From contig CAJXVR010000005.1 of the NCBI GenBank assembly GCA_913061285.1, forward strand, positions 1-58,671: a stretch of DNA of 58,671 nucleotides, written 5' to 3'. The notes beneath the pieces are model-generated. The model was not told the DNA's origin. It was given only the letters and a program-made list of their open reading frames with translations, and did not search any database. Of the stretch, positions 35,854 through 45,045 are shown one piece after another. The position numbers and the translations under genes were made by a program. The DNA comes from an uncultured Verrucomicrobiota bacterium. Lineage in GTDB: Bacteria > Verrucomicrobiota > Verrucomicrobiia > Limisphaerales > AAA164-E04. Positions within the stretch are counted from its first letter, which is position 1, and each line of letters begins with the position of its first letter.

Positions 35854-36183
35854 ATGTTTCCGCACGTATGCTCAAGTGACCAAGTCGACTGGAAACCAGG
35901 CCCTTATGAGGGAGTCGATCTGAAGGTGCTCCATAAAAACCCCAAAACCGGCGGAGTCACCGTGCTACGACGTTTCCACGCAGGAGCCCTTATTCCTGCC
36001 CACATTCACCGTGAAGCCAACGAAACGGCCTATATCCTCTCCGGCGAATGGGAAGAATCCGGCAAGGTCTACACCCAAGGCACCTGTTTCTATGCAGAGC
36101 AGGGGATAAAGCATGGTCCCCATCATGCCTTGTCCGAGGTCATTAGCTTGACGATCTTTGACGGACCACTGACCGTCGATTAA
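35854..36183 (+). CDS. Small ChrR-like cupin protein
   Basis: This single-cupin protein has about 109 residues. Metal-ligand motif 1 is seen in HAGALIPAHIHREANETAYILSG, with HxH and the downstream E. Motif 2 is in YAEQGIKHGPHHA. The overall layout matches the C-terminal cupin of ChrR-type anti-sigma factors and stand-alone anti-ECF-like cupins. No ECF sigma factor gene is adjacent, so a stress-sensing or enzymatic role is open. The ATG at 35812 gives a longer product with an atypical hydrophobic N-terminal extension. The start at 35854 is chosen by similarity of the domain start, without a strong ribosome-binding site. Confidence 0.75.
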   Translation: MFPHVCSSDQVDWKPGPYEGVDLKVLHKNPKTGGVTVLRRFHAGALIPAHIHREANETAYILSGEWEESGKVYTQGTCFYAEQGIKHGPHHALSEVISLTIFDGPLTVD

Positions 36184-36330
36184 GCTGAGAAAGATGTTGA
36201 GACGGTCATTGATCCCATTGCAGCCATTCAAAGACCGATCCCGACATGTTCAGAATAGCATTTGCCTTCCGTCATCAATCTGTATCAAACTTCTCCTAGA
36301 CCGAGACAATCCACCATCGGTTTGCGCACC

Positions 36331-37254
36331 ATGACAAGAGCCCATCAGCATCCCTTACTTCGCCTCCAGAGTCTGCTCTTGTTTCTTTCGATACTACTCT
36401 TCGCCGAAATGGCCAACTCCCAGCCATTCAGGCCTAGCGGAGGAGGGCGAGAAGAGGGATCTCGGGGTGGCCGCGGGATGGGCCAAGAACGCCTCATCAA
36501 TCAGAGAGGCCCATCGTCACGAGCAGGGGTCCCCGAATGGGAAGTGAACGAAGCCTTCCGCAAGGACATTTTTTCCTTCGTAAGGATCATGTACGGTTCC
36601 AAACGATTCGGAAGAAGGGGTGGGGGATGGCGGAACGACTATCCGGCAGCCGATCTCAATTTTTCCTACCGCCTGGAAGAACTGACCTCGATGAAAGTCA
36701 ATCCTGAGGGAGAAATTCTGACACTCCTTGACGAGAGCCTCTTCGACTACCCGTTTATCTTCATGATTGACCCACGCTCGCTGAACATTAGCAAGCAAGA
36801 AGCCGAAACCCTTCGACTCTACCTGACCAATGGCGGATTTCTCATGGTTGATGATTTTTGGGGAGAAACGATGTTAACTCATTTTCTAGGAGAAATGGAA
36901 AAAGTCTTTCCCGGCAAGAAACCGCAAAAACTCCCCTTAAGCCATCCGCTATTCAGCTGCGTCTTTCCTCTCGATAAGCTCCCTCAAGTGCCCAGTGAGG
37001 ATTCCGCCCACCGAAATCGCGGTACTAAAAACGAATCCTGGGAAGATGAAATCTGGAATGAAACTCCCGCTCCGGCTAACTACCAAGCCCTACTCGACGA
37101 CAAAGGCCGAATCATGGTTCTCATGTGCCATAATACGGACCTGAGCGACGGCTGGGAAGAAGAGGGTATTAGCCAATGGTTTTTCTCAGCCTACTCAGAA
37201 AAGTATTCCTATCCCATGGGGATTAACATCGTCTATTACGCCCTGACACACTGA
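36331..37254 (+). CDS. Secreted DUF4159 protein
   Basis: This 307-residue protein has a signal peptide (about residues 8-30, LLRLQSLLLFLSILLFAEMANS). A Gly/Arg-rich linker (PSGGGREEGSRGGRG) and a DUF4159 domain follow, seen in SFVRIMYGSKRFGRRGGGWRNDYP, LRLYLTNGGFLMVDDFWG and the C-terminal YPMGINIVYYALTH. DUF4159 proteins often occur near MoxR/DUF58 or ExbD-type genes in Planctomycetota and Verrucomicrobiota; their function is unknown. The fold is related to glutamine-amidotransferase-like domains. The ATG at 36331 fits the signal peptide better than the open frame from 36262. ExbB/ExbD-type genes lie 0.5 kb downstream on the same strand. Confidence 0.8.
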   Translation: MTRAHQHPLLRLQSLLLFLSILLFAEMANSQPFRPSGGGREEGSRGGRGMGQERLINQRGPSSRAGVPEWEVNEAFRKDIFSFVRIMYGSKRFGRRGGGWRNDYPAADLNFSYRLEELTSMKVNPEGEILTLLDESLFDYPFIFMIDPRSLNISKQEAETLRLYLTNGGFLMVDDFWGETMLTHFLGEMEKVFPGKKPQKLPLSHPLFSCVFPLDKLPQVPSEDSAHRNRGTKNESWEDEIWNETPAPANYQALLDDKGRIMVLMCHNTDLSDGWEEEGISQWFFSAYSEKYSYPMGINIVYYALTH

Positions 37255-37293
37255 TTCAGCGTGATCGTCAGTCCCTGCCTGAACCCCGGCAAA

Positions 37294-37674
37294 TCAGATA
37301 TGACGTGAATCATCCTCGTCCTTAACAGTGTAGCCAGACTCCTGACGCTTGAAGTTCACCTCATTCTTTTTCACATAGGCAGCGAACACATCGTCAGCGC
37401 TCATGCCGAGCACCTGCGCGAGACTGATGAGGAAGTGGAAAAGATCAACCACCTCAACCCGAGCGTTCTGTTCATCCAATTTCTGATACTTAGCCCACCA
37501 TTTCCACGGCACACTATCGGTTAACTCCGCCATCTCCTGGGTCATCGCACGCGTATAGTTCAAAACCCACTTTGTCTTTTCCTCATCACTGAGGTTATCA
37601 AGCTTCACGCCAATACGCTCATTAAGCGCCCGCTGCATCCGAAATAATTCCCGTAGTTGATCTGGGTTTTCCAT
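37294..37674 (-). CDS. Dimeric dUTPase-like (all-alpha NTP pyrophosphatase) protein
   Basis: This 126-residue all-helical protein has the ExxE-ExxD Mg-binding pattern: E47-xx-E50 in TQEMAEL and E74-xx-D77 in VEVVDLFHF. It also has PWKWW (56-60), which is typical of the dimeric dUTPase/MazG-like superfamily. It probably hydrolyses a nucleoside triphosphate, most likely dUTP or a modified NTP, to the monophosphate for pool sanitising. The ATG at 37674 is chosen because a longer open frame (to 37869) would run back into the divergent ExbB gene and its promoter. It is divergently transcribed from exbB. Confidence 0.82.
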   Translation of the reverse strand: MENPDQLRELFRMQRALNERIGVKLDNLSDEEKTKWVLNYTRAMTQEMAELTDSVPWKWWAKYQKLDEQNARVEVVDLFHFLISLAQVLGMSADDVFAAYVKKNEVNFKRQESGYTVKDEDDSRHI

Positions 37675-37748
37675 ACCCCGAAGCCTAGGCAACTTTACCG
37701 AGCGATTCAATGCCTGGGATCCCATGTTCGATTCTTGAGGAACTAGAC

Positions 37749-37777
37749 TTGCGAGAGTTTCAGGCCAAGCATATAAG
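37749..37777 (+). promoter_or_regulatory. Sigma70-like promoter of the exbB-type gene, predicted leaderless
   Basis: TTGCGA (37749-37754) and TATAAG (37772-37777) are separated by exactly 17 bases. The expected start point, about seven bases past the -10, falls on the ATG at 37784. The mRNA would therefore have essentially no 5' leader. No Shine-Dalgarno is present. Confidence 0.55.
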
Positions 37778-37783
37778 TGGCCG

Positions 37784-38401
37784 ATGCTATTGCCTAAGTT
37801 GATTACTCTCGGTGGACCGGTGATGTGGATCCTCCTCATCACCAGTGCGATAGCGATCGCCGTCTTCATCGAACGCTTACTGCACTATCATCGGGCACAA
37901 ATCCATTCGATGGAGTTCATTGAGGGCATTCGCAACGTGCTCCGCCAATCCAATGTGGTGGAAGCTATCTCGATATGTGACGCAACCCCCGGGCCGGTCG
38001 CTCGCCTTGTGAAAGCCGCGATCCTTAATCGAGACGCCGGACGGGAAGGAGTCCGAGAAGCACTCGAGGAGGCAGGCCTCATGGAAGTACCTCGACTAGA
38101 GGAGAAGCTCAACCTCCTGGCAACCATTGCTCAGATCGCCCCACTCATTGGACTTTTTGGAACAACCCTCGGAATGATTGATACCTTCGCTGTTGTCTCA
38201 GAAAATGGACTTTACGCCGAGACCCAAGCCCTCGCCCTCGGTGTCTGGAAATCGCTCATTTGCACGGCCGCGGGTCTGGGCATTGCCATTCCGAGCTACG
38301 CTGCCTACAATTACCTGGTTAGCCGGGTCAATTCGATCGTCTTAGATATGGAGAAAGCCTCCACGGAAATCGTCAATATCGTCTCGGAAACCAAGGGCTA
38401 A
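37784..38401 (+). CDS. exbB: MotA/TolQ/ExbB-family proton channel protein
   Basis: This 205-residue protein is predicted to form the proton-conducting inner-membrane channel with the ExbD-type product downstream. One N-terminal transmembrane helix (about 14-30), a cytoplasmic domain and two further helices are present. The conserved region LLATIAQIAPLIGLFGTTLGMIDTF (about 108-132) and the final helix (LICTAAGLGIAIPSYAAYNYL) are diagnostic. It starts the run exbB-exbD-tonB-like-zinc ribbon. ExbB is used as the generic name; a TolQ role is less likely without tolB/pal nearby. Confidence 0.92.
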   Translation: MLLPKLITLGGPVMWILLITSAIAIAVFIERLLHYHRAQIHSMEFIEGIRNVLRQSNVVEAISICDATPGPVARLVKAAILNRDAGREGVREALEEAGLMEVPRLEEKLNLLATIAQIAPLIGLFGTTLGMIDTFAVVSENGLYAETQALALGVWKSLICTAAGLGIAIPSYAAYNYLVSRVNSIVLDMEKASTEIVNIVSETKG

Positions 38402-38402
38402 C

Positions 38403-38873
38403 ATGAAGTTTCCCCGCAATGCCAAGATATTTCGCGGCCAACTCGACGTCGCCCCCTTCGCATCGGTTTTCTTCCTGCTGGCGATTTTCATGATTTTCAG
38501 CTCCCTGCTAACGTCATCACCTGGCGTAAAGATCGAACTCCCTGAACTCACCGGAAGCGAATTTGCCCGGGCCACACTTCCCAAGCTGGATATCGCCGTG
38601 ACAGCAGGAGGAGATATCATCTTCGAAAGTCAAAATATCACCAAAAGCAACCTCAGGGAACGCCTAGAGTTTGCGGTGAACCGTTTCACCAAAAACTCCC
38701 CAACAAACGCCCCGACACTCGTGCTTCAAGCAGATAAAAACGCGGATCTTGAAACTCTGCTCCAAATTTGCCAGACGGCCGTAGAGGTCGGCGTCAAACA
38801 AACCATATGGGCTGGAAGAGCTCCCACATTCGAGTCCGACGCAACCCAAGCGCCCTCAGAAGATGAACGCTGA
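38403..38873 (+). CDS. exbD: ExbD/TolR-family biopolymer transport protein
   Basis: This 156-residue protein has a short cytoplasmic N-terminus and one transmembrane helix (about 18-40). In the helix the usual proton-carrying Asp near its start is seen as D15 in QLDVAPFASVFFLLAIFM. A periplasmic domain follows, ending with the ADKNADLETLLQICQTAVEVGVKQ segment typical of ExbD/TolR. It begins one base after the exbB stop. The C-terminus overlaps the next gene by 11 bases. Confidence 0.9.
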   Translation: MKFPRNAKIFRGQLDVAPFASVFFLLAIFMIFSSLLTSSPGVKIELPELTGSEFARATLPKLDIAVTAGGDIIFESQNITKSNLRERLEFAVNRFTKNSPTNAPTLVLQADKNADLETLLQICQTAVEVGVKQTIWAGRAPTFESDATQAPSEDER

Positions 38874-39639
38874 GCTCGATAGAGACCGGTGGTCCCTCTC
38901 GAAATGGTTCGCCACCATCGCTTTTGCCCTTGGTATTCAGGCCATTCTGGTTTTCTTGTTCTCGGAACGAGAAACGGCTCTCACAAGCCCTACGAAAGCG
39001 AAGCCTACTACCTATTACTTAGGGACCGGAATCGATCAATCTTCCAATCCAAGCCACATTTTGGCTCGCGATGCTTCGCTCCTAACCCGTCCCCATCCAC
39101 ATAGTTTTACCGGATCTCTCTGGGATCAGCCTCTCAACCCCGAACGAGAATATATTCCATGGACCGAAGATCCCCATTACTACGATCGGGTCGAATTTCG
39201 TGCTGGGGATGCCTTGAAAGAACACATTCGAAGCAACCCAATCGCCCCTTCCGTAGTCTCAAAATCTCACCCTGAATTGTCGGAAGCTGAAAAGCCTCAG
39301 CCCCTGCCACAAACCATCACGACCTTGGCATTCTCAGAAGACATCCGCCCTCGGCGTCCAAAGAGCTTTGAGCCCCTTCCGGCCTGGCCGCACACCAATC
39401 TCGTCAAGCCAACCGTTGTCGCGATCGCCCTCGATCGATTTGGTTGGTCTCAGTCGGCTCTCATCGTTTCCAACAGTCTCCCGAATGCTGACTCACACGC
39501 GCTTAGCTGGCTCCGCCAAACCCGCTTTCAACCCGTACCTCCAAAACGGGTAGGGGACAACACTGATCTCGCCTGGGGTCAGATTACCTTCCGCTGGGCT
39601 ACCTTACCATCGGAGGATTCAACCAAGACAAAGCAATGA
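38863..39639 (+). CDS. TonB-like energy transducer protein (divergent)
   Basis: This 258-residue protein has a single N-terminal transmembrane helix (about 14-33, FATIAFALGIQAILVFLFSE), a proline-containing periplasmic linker and a C-terminal domain of about 80 residues. That domain (VVAIALDRFGWSQSALIVSNSLPNADSHALSWLRQTRFQP) resembles the TonB_C layout, in which the Gly/Ser-rich strand is followed by D-x-x-A-L-x-x-L-R-x-x-R-F-x-P. Position after exbB-exbD supports a role in energising outer-membrane transport. The similarity to TonB is weak and no TonB-dependent receptor is in the window. The stop overlaps the zinc-ribbon gene in ATGA. Confidence 0.7.
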   Translation: MNAELDRDRWSLSKWFATIAFALGIQAILVFLFSERETALTSPTKAKPTTYYLGTGIDQSSNPSHILARDASLLTRPHPHSFTGSLWDQPLNPEREYIPWTEDPHYYDRVEFRAGDALKEHIRSNPIAPSVVSKSHPELSEAEKPQPLPQTITTLAFSEDIRPRRPKSFEPLPAWPHTNLVKPTVVAIALDRFGWSQSALIVSNSLPNADSHALSWLRQTRFQPVPPKRVGDNTDLAWGQITFRWATLPSEDSTKTKQ

Positions 39640-39866
39640 CACTCACTCTTAGCGAGCTTTTGTTCTACTATGTCGCGGTGATGCTCGCGGGCTTAGCGTT
39701 TGTTGGGCTCTATTCTGAGTTTCGGCGTCGACGTTTCGAGCCCCCAAGAAGTGATGACAATGTCTTTCGTTGCAGTGGCTGTGCCTACGTCTATACCGAC
39801 GATCCGAATGTCGAGCGCTCTCGCTGCCCTCATTGCAGCGCCATGAACTCGAAGTTCAACTTCTAG
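39636..39866 (+). CDS. Small membrane-anchored zinc-ribbon protein
   Basis: This 76-residue protein has one N-terminal transmembrane helix (about 8-26, YYVAVMLAGLAFVGLYSEF). A basic stretch follows, then a CxxC...CxxC zinc ribbon (C46-SG-C49 and C64-PH-C67). It is coupled to the TonB-like gene by an ATGA overlap. Its function is unknown; the arrangement suggests an accessory factor of the ExbBD complex. Confidence 0.8.
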   Translation: MTLTLSELLFYYVAVMLAGLAFVGLYSEFRRRRFEPPRSDDNVFRCSGCAYVYTDDPNVERSRCPHCSAMNSKFNF

Positions 39867-40020
39867 CGCCCCTTATGCATTCGGCCGGAAACAATGAGCA
39901 GTCAAAGCACCCCTACCGAAGTATCTCGACTTTCACCACTAATCACATCAGGCTTGGCAGCATTTAACTCGCTACTGCCAACATACGACTAGCCGGAACA
40001 CGGCGAAGCACTCCTTCCAT

Positions 40021-42456
40021 GTGAAGAAGCGCCCCTGCACCTGGGCAGCACTGTGCCTCATCACCGGTGTGCTTGCAGGTGAGTATCCGGAGTCGCTTCA
40101 AAACCAGGTAACTACAATCGGGATTCTCTTTGGCTTTCTCCGATACATTGGTCTGCAAGGAAGATACCTAGCCCTTGGAGCCATTATCATGGTGTTGGGC
40201 TGGGCTAACCACCGACTTCACACGAACATCGTTTCCAAAAATGACCTGCGCCTTATCATCGGAAATCAACCGCGGATGGTCACTGTAGAAGGTACAGTCA
40301 GCGCCCTCCCTCAATCCCGCGCCATCGAAACCTCTGAAAAAACCCTCTTCCGAACCCAAGTTCTGATCGAGGTTCAAATGATAGCGATCGGCAACCGTTC
40401 GATGCCTGCATCGGGAAAGGTTATGGTACAGGTGGATCAACCGTTACGAGACGATTTCGATCCGGGATCCATCGTAAGCATCCGTGGTTGCATCAAACGC
40501 CCCGATCCCCCTCTCGTCCCAAACGCCTTTAACCTTCGCCGACATCTCCGCAATCGAGATATCTACTACCAAATCCAGCTGCCAGATTGGGATCCAAATA
40601 TCACCCTCCTCACCCCTCCAAAGAGAAGGCCGCTTCCGGCGAGATTCCAAGCGTGGGCCCGAAAGACCCTGACGATTGGCCAAGTCGAGGAAGGGGCGGA
40701 GATCCGCTTAATCTGGGCGATGGTTGTTGGTTACCGCACCTGGCTGAACGGCGAGCGAAGAGAGCCGTTCTTGCAGTCTGGGACACTCCACGTCTTTGCC
40801 ATCAGCGGTCTCCATATTGCGATGATTGCGAGCTTTATGGTAACCCTAGCAAGGACGTTACGGATTCCTCGACGCCACGCAGCGCTCCTCGTCATTCCGG
40901 CGCTTTGGTTCTACACGGCTGCTACTGGCTATCCATCCTCAGCAATTCGTGCCTCAACAGTCAGCTCCATTATTCTTCTGGGCTGGGTTCTAAGGCGTCC
41001 CCCGGAAATACTCAATTCCCTCGGGGTAGCCGTGATTCTGCTTCTGACGGTAGATCCCCTGCAGTTGTTTCAACCTGGATTCCAACTCTCCTTTACCGTG
41101 GTTACTTCACTGATTCTCCTCTTCCCGAAACTAAGTCGCATTGCCACTCGACTCGTGCCTGACTATTCCATGATCCCAACCCAATCCCAATCCCAGTCCA
41201 CTTTTCAGAAGATGGCGACTCGAATAAGTCACAAGACTTGCTCGACACTCTCCGTCTCGCTTGCGGCCTGGCTCGGCTCTGTTCCCCTCGTCGCGATCTA
41301 CTTTAACCTGCTTACGCCAGTCTCTATCTTGACGAATCTACTCTTAATCCCGATCGCCGGCCTCACGATGGCGAGCGCTTTCATGTCTCTTGCAACGGCC
41401 GCGTGGATCCCAGCCATTGCCGCACTCGCCAACTCAAGTGCCTGGTTTTGGATGAAGGCCATGATTTGGCTCTGCAAAGGCGCCGCAGCTCTCCCGGGCG
41501 CCCACATCGCAGTTTCTCCGTTCCCGATTTCGTGGTGCCTCATCTACTACATAACGCTTCTCATCTGGGCCATATCACCGAGCGTGATTGTCAGCCGTAC
41601 AGCCATCACCCTCGGTTCTCTCACAGCGATTGGAATGGCCTATCTCACTCACCTCACTAGCCAGCGACAAACCACCATCACCTTTCTCCCCATTCCCGAT
41701 GCCGATGCCATTCTCATTGATGCCCCGGGTAGATCCTCTGATATGTTGATCGATGGAGGCCCACTCTGGAGCTCGAAGCGAGCACTCCAGCCCTATCTAG
41801 CAAGTCTTCCTCCCTTCACAAAAATCAACCAATTCTTGCTGACTCACGGCGACAAACAGCACGTTGAGGTGCTGCCTCAACTCGTCACCAAACAGCAGCC
41901 AGCGACCATAATTACCACTCCCCTTCGATATCGCTCAGGGTTCTACCGTCAACTCATCAACGACCTAGATAACCAAGGCCATCGCCTGAAGCCTGTCGCT
42001 TTTCCTGACCACATTGGCCGTTGGCTGATCCTTCATCCTACTCCCGAAAGTCCCGCGAGCCCCGCCGACCATGCCCCCCTCGTCCTGCTCGGGAAACTCC
42101 ACGGCACACAGATTCTCCTCCTCTCAGACCTGGACCGCTCAATGCAAAAAGAAATCCTTAATCGAGAGCCTACCCTTGAAGTAGATGTCCTATGCCTCAA
42201 TCTTCCTGCGAAACTCACACCGCCCAATCATTACGTCATTCGACAGCTGAATCCACAAGTGATCATCGTCACGGGAAGCGATACAGCCAAAGGTGGTCGC
42301 TGGGTCGAGGACCTCAGAAGACAACTTAACGAATCGAGAACGAAGCTCCTTTTCACCGGCACCGAAGGAGCCATCGTGCTTACACTCCGGGACTCTGAAA
42401 CCACAATTTGCTCCCAGACCCGTCAGCCCTTCACTCTCCGATATCGAACCGACTGA
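40021..42456 (+). CDS. comEC: ComEC/Rec2-type DNA uptake channel
   Basis: ComEC carries incoming single-stranded DNA across the inner membrane during natural transformation. The 811-residue protein has the full architecture: a DUF4131 N-terminal region, a Competence domain with GTLHVFAISGLHIAMIASFM (about 255-274), many membrane helices, and a C-terminal metallo-beta-lactamase-like domain. That domain has LTHGDKQHVEV, an HxDxxH motif. The start is GTG at 40021; an ATG overlapping it is out of frame. No other competence gene is adjacent, but a pseudopilin gene is 0.3 kb downstream on the other strand. Confidence 0.93.
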   Translation: MKKRPCTWAALCLITGVLAGEYPESLQNQVTTIGILFGFLRYIGLQGRYLALGAIIMVLGWANHRLHTNIVSKNDLRLIIGNQPRMVTVEGTVSALPQSRAIETSEKTLFRTQVLIEVQMIAIGNRSMPASGKVMVQVDQPLRDDFDPGSIVSIRGCIKRPDPPLVPNAFNLRRHLRNRDIYYQIQLPDWDPNITLLTPPKRRPLPARFQAWARKTLTIGQVEEGAEIRLIWAMVVGYRTWLNGERREPFLQSGTLHVFAISGLHIAMIASFMVTLARTLRIPRRHAALLVIPALWFYTAATGYPSSAIRASTVSSIILLGWVLRRPPEILNSLGVAVILLLTVDPLQLFQPGFQLSFTVVTSLILLFPKLSRIATRLVPDYSMIPTQSQSQSTFQKMATRISHKTCSTLSVSLAAWLGSVPLVAIYFNLLTPVSILTNLLLIPIAGLTMASAFMSLATAAWIPAIAALANSSAWFWMKAMIWLCKGAAALPGAHIAVSPFPISWCLIYYITLLIWAISPSVIVSRTAITLGSLTAIGMAYLTHLTSQRQTTITFLPIPDADAILIDAPGRSSDMLIDGGPLWSSKRALQPYLASLPPFTKINQFLLTHGDKQHVEVLPQLVTKQQPATIITTPLRYRSGFYRQLINDLDNQGHRLKPVAFPDHIGRWLILHPTPESPASPADHAPLVLLGKLHGTQILLLSDLDRSMQKEILNREPTLEVDVLCLNLPAKLTPPNHYVIRQLNPQVIIVTGSDTAKGGRWVEDLRRQLNESRTKLLFTGTEGAIVLTLRDSETTICSQTRQPFTLRYRTD

Positions 42457-42568
42457 AGCGCCTCCTCCCCTTCGGTCGAGAGCCCATGAGAGGATGCTTG
42501 CTGGATCAGCGCACAATTTTCTGGCCCGACGGGAATGAATTGATAAATTGACCCCGCGTTAGCGCAAG

Positions 42569-42644
42569 GCTCCCATAGCTCAAGTGGATAGAGCAGCGGT
42601 TTCCTAAACCGCGGATCCGGGTTCGACTCCTGGTGGGGGTACCA
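42569..42644 (+). tRNA. tRNA-Arg (anticodon CCT)
   Basis: This is a 76-base cloverleaf. The acceptor stem is 42569-42575 with 42634-42640 (two G-U pairs), the D stem GCTC/GAGC, and the anticodon stem GCGGT/ACCGC. The loop TTCCTAA gives anticodon CCT. The T stem-loop is CCGGG-TTCGACT-CCTGG. An encoded CCA ends it at 42644. It decodes AGG. The surroundings show no integrase or attachment-site duplication. Confidence 0.95.
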
Positions 42645-42751
42645 TTTTCTGGGACACGAGCCAATCCAGAACAATGCCCGACGGGGCAAATGTCGGCCCA
42701 AGCCTTCTTAGCACGCTCTACCCGCCGATTGGCCCAAATGCCAGGCCCACC

Positions 42752-43489
42752 CTACCAATAGCCAATAATCGATCCGAATGGGATCGTGGCGTTCCGTGGA
42801 AACATCTCGCCTTGTTTGCGCCAGTTTACCGAGCCATCGGTTAGTCCCACGTTGCCTCCTTGGGACCCAATGACCTCTGGCTCAACAATATTGCGCTCTT
42901 GACTCTTCACCGGCCCCGATGGTCCGTGGGGAGAACTAGTAATATTTGGGTTCACCGTCCCTTTCTCGATGACATCGGCGATCATCGGCCAGGTCGGATC
43001 ATCCGTGGATCGCAAGGGCGAATCCCAGGGTCGGGGTTGCCTACCGTAGTCGGCGTTGCGGTCACGGGTATCCTTTGCGGTCTGGTGCCCGTAGAGATAG
43101 TAGTAGCCGAGACGAAATCCCACCCCTGGTTGTTCGCGATACCAATTCTTCTTGTTCGGACAAGAAAGAGAGTTTGTCGGCATGCCTCCAGCCTGAATGT
43201 AATACCAATATGTGTCAGAATGAATGAATGAAAAGTGTTCGACCCCGTTGTCACGCAGGCCCTCCGCAAATTTCTGTTCATTGTCGTTGGCATACATGTG
43301 CATTGTGAGGACGATTTGCCTCTGATTGTTTTTGCAAACCGCCCGCTTGCCCTGTTCCTTCGCTTTCCCCAACGCGGGAAGTAACATGCCAGCAAGAATG
43401 GCAATAATAGCAATCACGACCAGCAATTCAATCAATGTGAAGGCTAGTCGCGACTCTTGGCCTTGGGACGATGCAGACAGTGGAAACAT
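42752..43489 (-). CDS. Type II secretion-like pseudopilin with H-X9-DG C-terminus
   Basis: This 245-residue secreted protein has a class III (prepilin) signal. [27 protein letters not shown] shows the conserved hydrophobic stretch and the Glu5 of the mature protein (E21), with cleavage before F17. The residue before the cleavage site is Ala rather than the usual Gly. The C-terminal part contains [11 protein letters not shown], the DG-containing end typical of the very numerous Verrucomicrobiota and Planctomycetota pseudopilins. Their functions are mostly unknown. No pilus assembly genes adjoin it. Confidence 0.88.
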   Translation of the reverse strand: MFPLSASSQGQESRLAFTLIELLVVIAIIAILAGMLLPALGKAKEQGKRAVCKNNQRQIVLTMHMYANDNEQKFAEGLRDNGVEHFSFIHSDTYWYYIQAGGMPTNSLSCPNKKNWYREQPGVGFRLGYYYLYGHQTAKDTRDRNADYGRQPRPWDSPLRSTDDPTWPMIADVIEKGTVNPNITSSPHGPSGPVKSQERNIVEPEVIGSQGGNVGLTDGSVNWRKQGEMFPRNATIPFGSIIGYW

Positions 43490-43572
43490 GACGATAGCAA
43501 CTCTACAACACTGCTTTCACCGAAGCAATGTTGAAGGAGAATGGACCGATCTCGCCCCTTCGAAATGGTCCG

Positions 43573-44925
43573 CTATTCCCTTAGAAGAAACTCATTCGTC
43601 ACCCAATTGGGTGCGACTCGAAAGTCTACGAAGCGGGCTTTTTGAACAGAGAAACGGAGATCAAGATGAGTGGCTGACGGAGGTAGATTTCGTAGGTTGT
43701 ATTCATGATAGTCATTTGACCAACTGCTCCCGCTACTCTTCAAACGTTCGCCTGAGGGCTGAATCGTCATGCTCACGAGATCGATCTGATTGGTTTCTCC
43801 CAAATCTTCATGCTCCAATCGAATGCGGCTAATGTCGCGACTACTCCAACTCTGGGTGTCGCTATCTAGCGGAGGTCGACGCCTGATCTCTGCTAGCCAC
43901 GCTTCGATTCCCGTAGCCGTGTTGGTCAAGTTTAGAACATTCGTAGTCCCTACGGCTGGCAACGGAATATTGGAAAAGCTTAACATCTCACCCGGTAAAA
44001 ATCCGCTCTTGCGCTTCATATGTAGTCGAAGATTCCATGCGCCTTCATTGGGCCAAAGTATCGGACTAAATCGCATGGTGTCTGTCATTTCACTCCGACT
44101 TCCAGCCCCAACCTTGTTCCCCACCGAATCGCTCAAGTCAGCGTTGAAAAGAATCCAAGTCTCATTGGTGCCACGGGGAGACTCAAAATCTACGTTCACA
44201 AGAGCATGAGCGTCTTGATTGGGAGATGCTGCCCGATAGACATGCTCCTTCTGACCATCCGCCCCGCGTCGCTGAGTCTTGTGGTCGCCGACACCGGTGA
44301 CAAAATGGCGAAGCGTTACCTTCAGATCCCCGGCGCTCTTGACTATTGATTCCGGCTCAGGACTCCACGATGGCGTGCTCACAATCCAAGGATTGCGAAA
44401 ACGAAAGGAACCAATCTCAACCTTCTCATAGTTGTGATCCCGTTCTAAGATCACACATTCAATCCAAGCCTCTCGACGCGGCCAACTCGCGAACGAGACC
44501 GAATGGACTTTGTTTGAGGTACCCATTGGCAACCAGAAACCGATGTGCTGATCACGACCAGATGTTCTGTCTCCCGGACGTCTGAGAACGGCACTTGCTG
44601 AAGTGTTCGCCCCCCCTGCAAGACCTCTGTGTTCGATCCAAACAACGAGGTTCGTCTCGCTTGTACGATGCCGCACTTTTCCCGTTTTCACACCCAACAA
44701 TCCCTGCATCTTATCAACCACTGGCTCCGGCAATCGGGACAACAACTCACCAAGACGGGGATTCGGAAAATGATTGGTTCCCACCGTCACGGCAACGAAA
44801 TCCACCAGGCTCCCGTCACTGAGGACGACCGTTCGATTGGTTTGCACCTCGTCTCTTTGACTCAGAAGATACGCTGCCCCTAGTAGTATTCCGATCACTC
44901 CAAGTGAAATAACAAACTTCTTCAT
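43573..44925 (-). CDS. Hypothetical protein with N-terminal membrane anchor
   Basis: This 450-residue protein is not recognised. It has an N-terminal hydrophobic segment (KKFVISLGVIGILLGAAYLLS, about 2-22), so it is secreted or anchored. VTVGTNHFPNP and SLVDFVAVTVGTNH near residue 50 look like a Verrucomicrobiota-typical start of lineage-specific proteins. The rest is rich in beta-strand pattern without known motifs. It lies 83 bp upstream of the pseudopilin gene on the same strand. Confidence 0.75.
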   Translation of the reverse strand: MKKFVISLGVIGILLGAAYLLSQRDEVQTNRTVVLSDGSLVDFVAVTVGTNHFPNPRLGELLSRLPEPVVDKMQGLLGVKTGKVRHRTSETNLVVWIEHRGLAGGANTSASAVLRRPGDRTSGRDQHIGFWLPMGTSNKVHSVSFASWPRREAWIECVILERDHNYEKVEIGSFRFRNPWIVSTPSWSPEPESIVKSAGDLKVTLRHFVTGVGDHKTQRRGADGQKEHVYRAASPNQDAHALVNVDFESPRGTNETWILFNADLSDSVGNKVGAGSRSEMTDTMRFSPILWPNEGAWNLRLHMKRKSGFLPGEMLSFSNIPLPAVGTTNVLNLTNTATGIEAWLAEIRRRPPLDSDTQSWSSRDISRIRLEHEDLGETNQIDLVSMTIQPSGERLKSSGSSWSNDYHEYNLRNLPPSATHLDLRFSVQKARFVDFRVAPNWVTNEFLLRE

Positions 44926-45045
44926 GATTCCAACATCAACAAAACTTCGGTACTTTGACTAACAGGCCCCGTCTCCTATGGTATCTTTCCAGTCGTCAAC
45001 TTCACCTCTCACACTATTGCCAGAAGGAGGAGGATCACAACGAAA

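Noticed and set aside
40587..41162. Plus-strand frame within comEC
   Set aside because: It is an alternative frame of the ComEC coding region, whose SGLHI and HxDxxH motifs are in the main frame.
42569..42644. tRNA-Arg as an integration (att) site
   Set aside because: No integrase gene, no repeat of the tRNA 3' end and no composition change were seen nearby.
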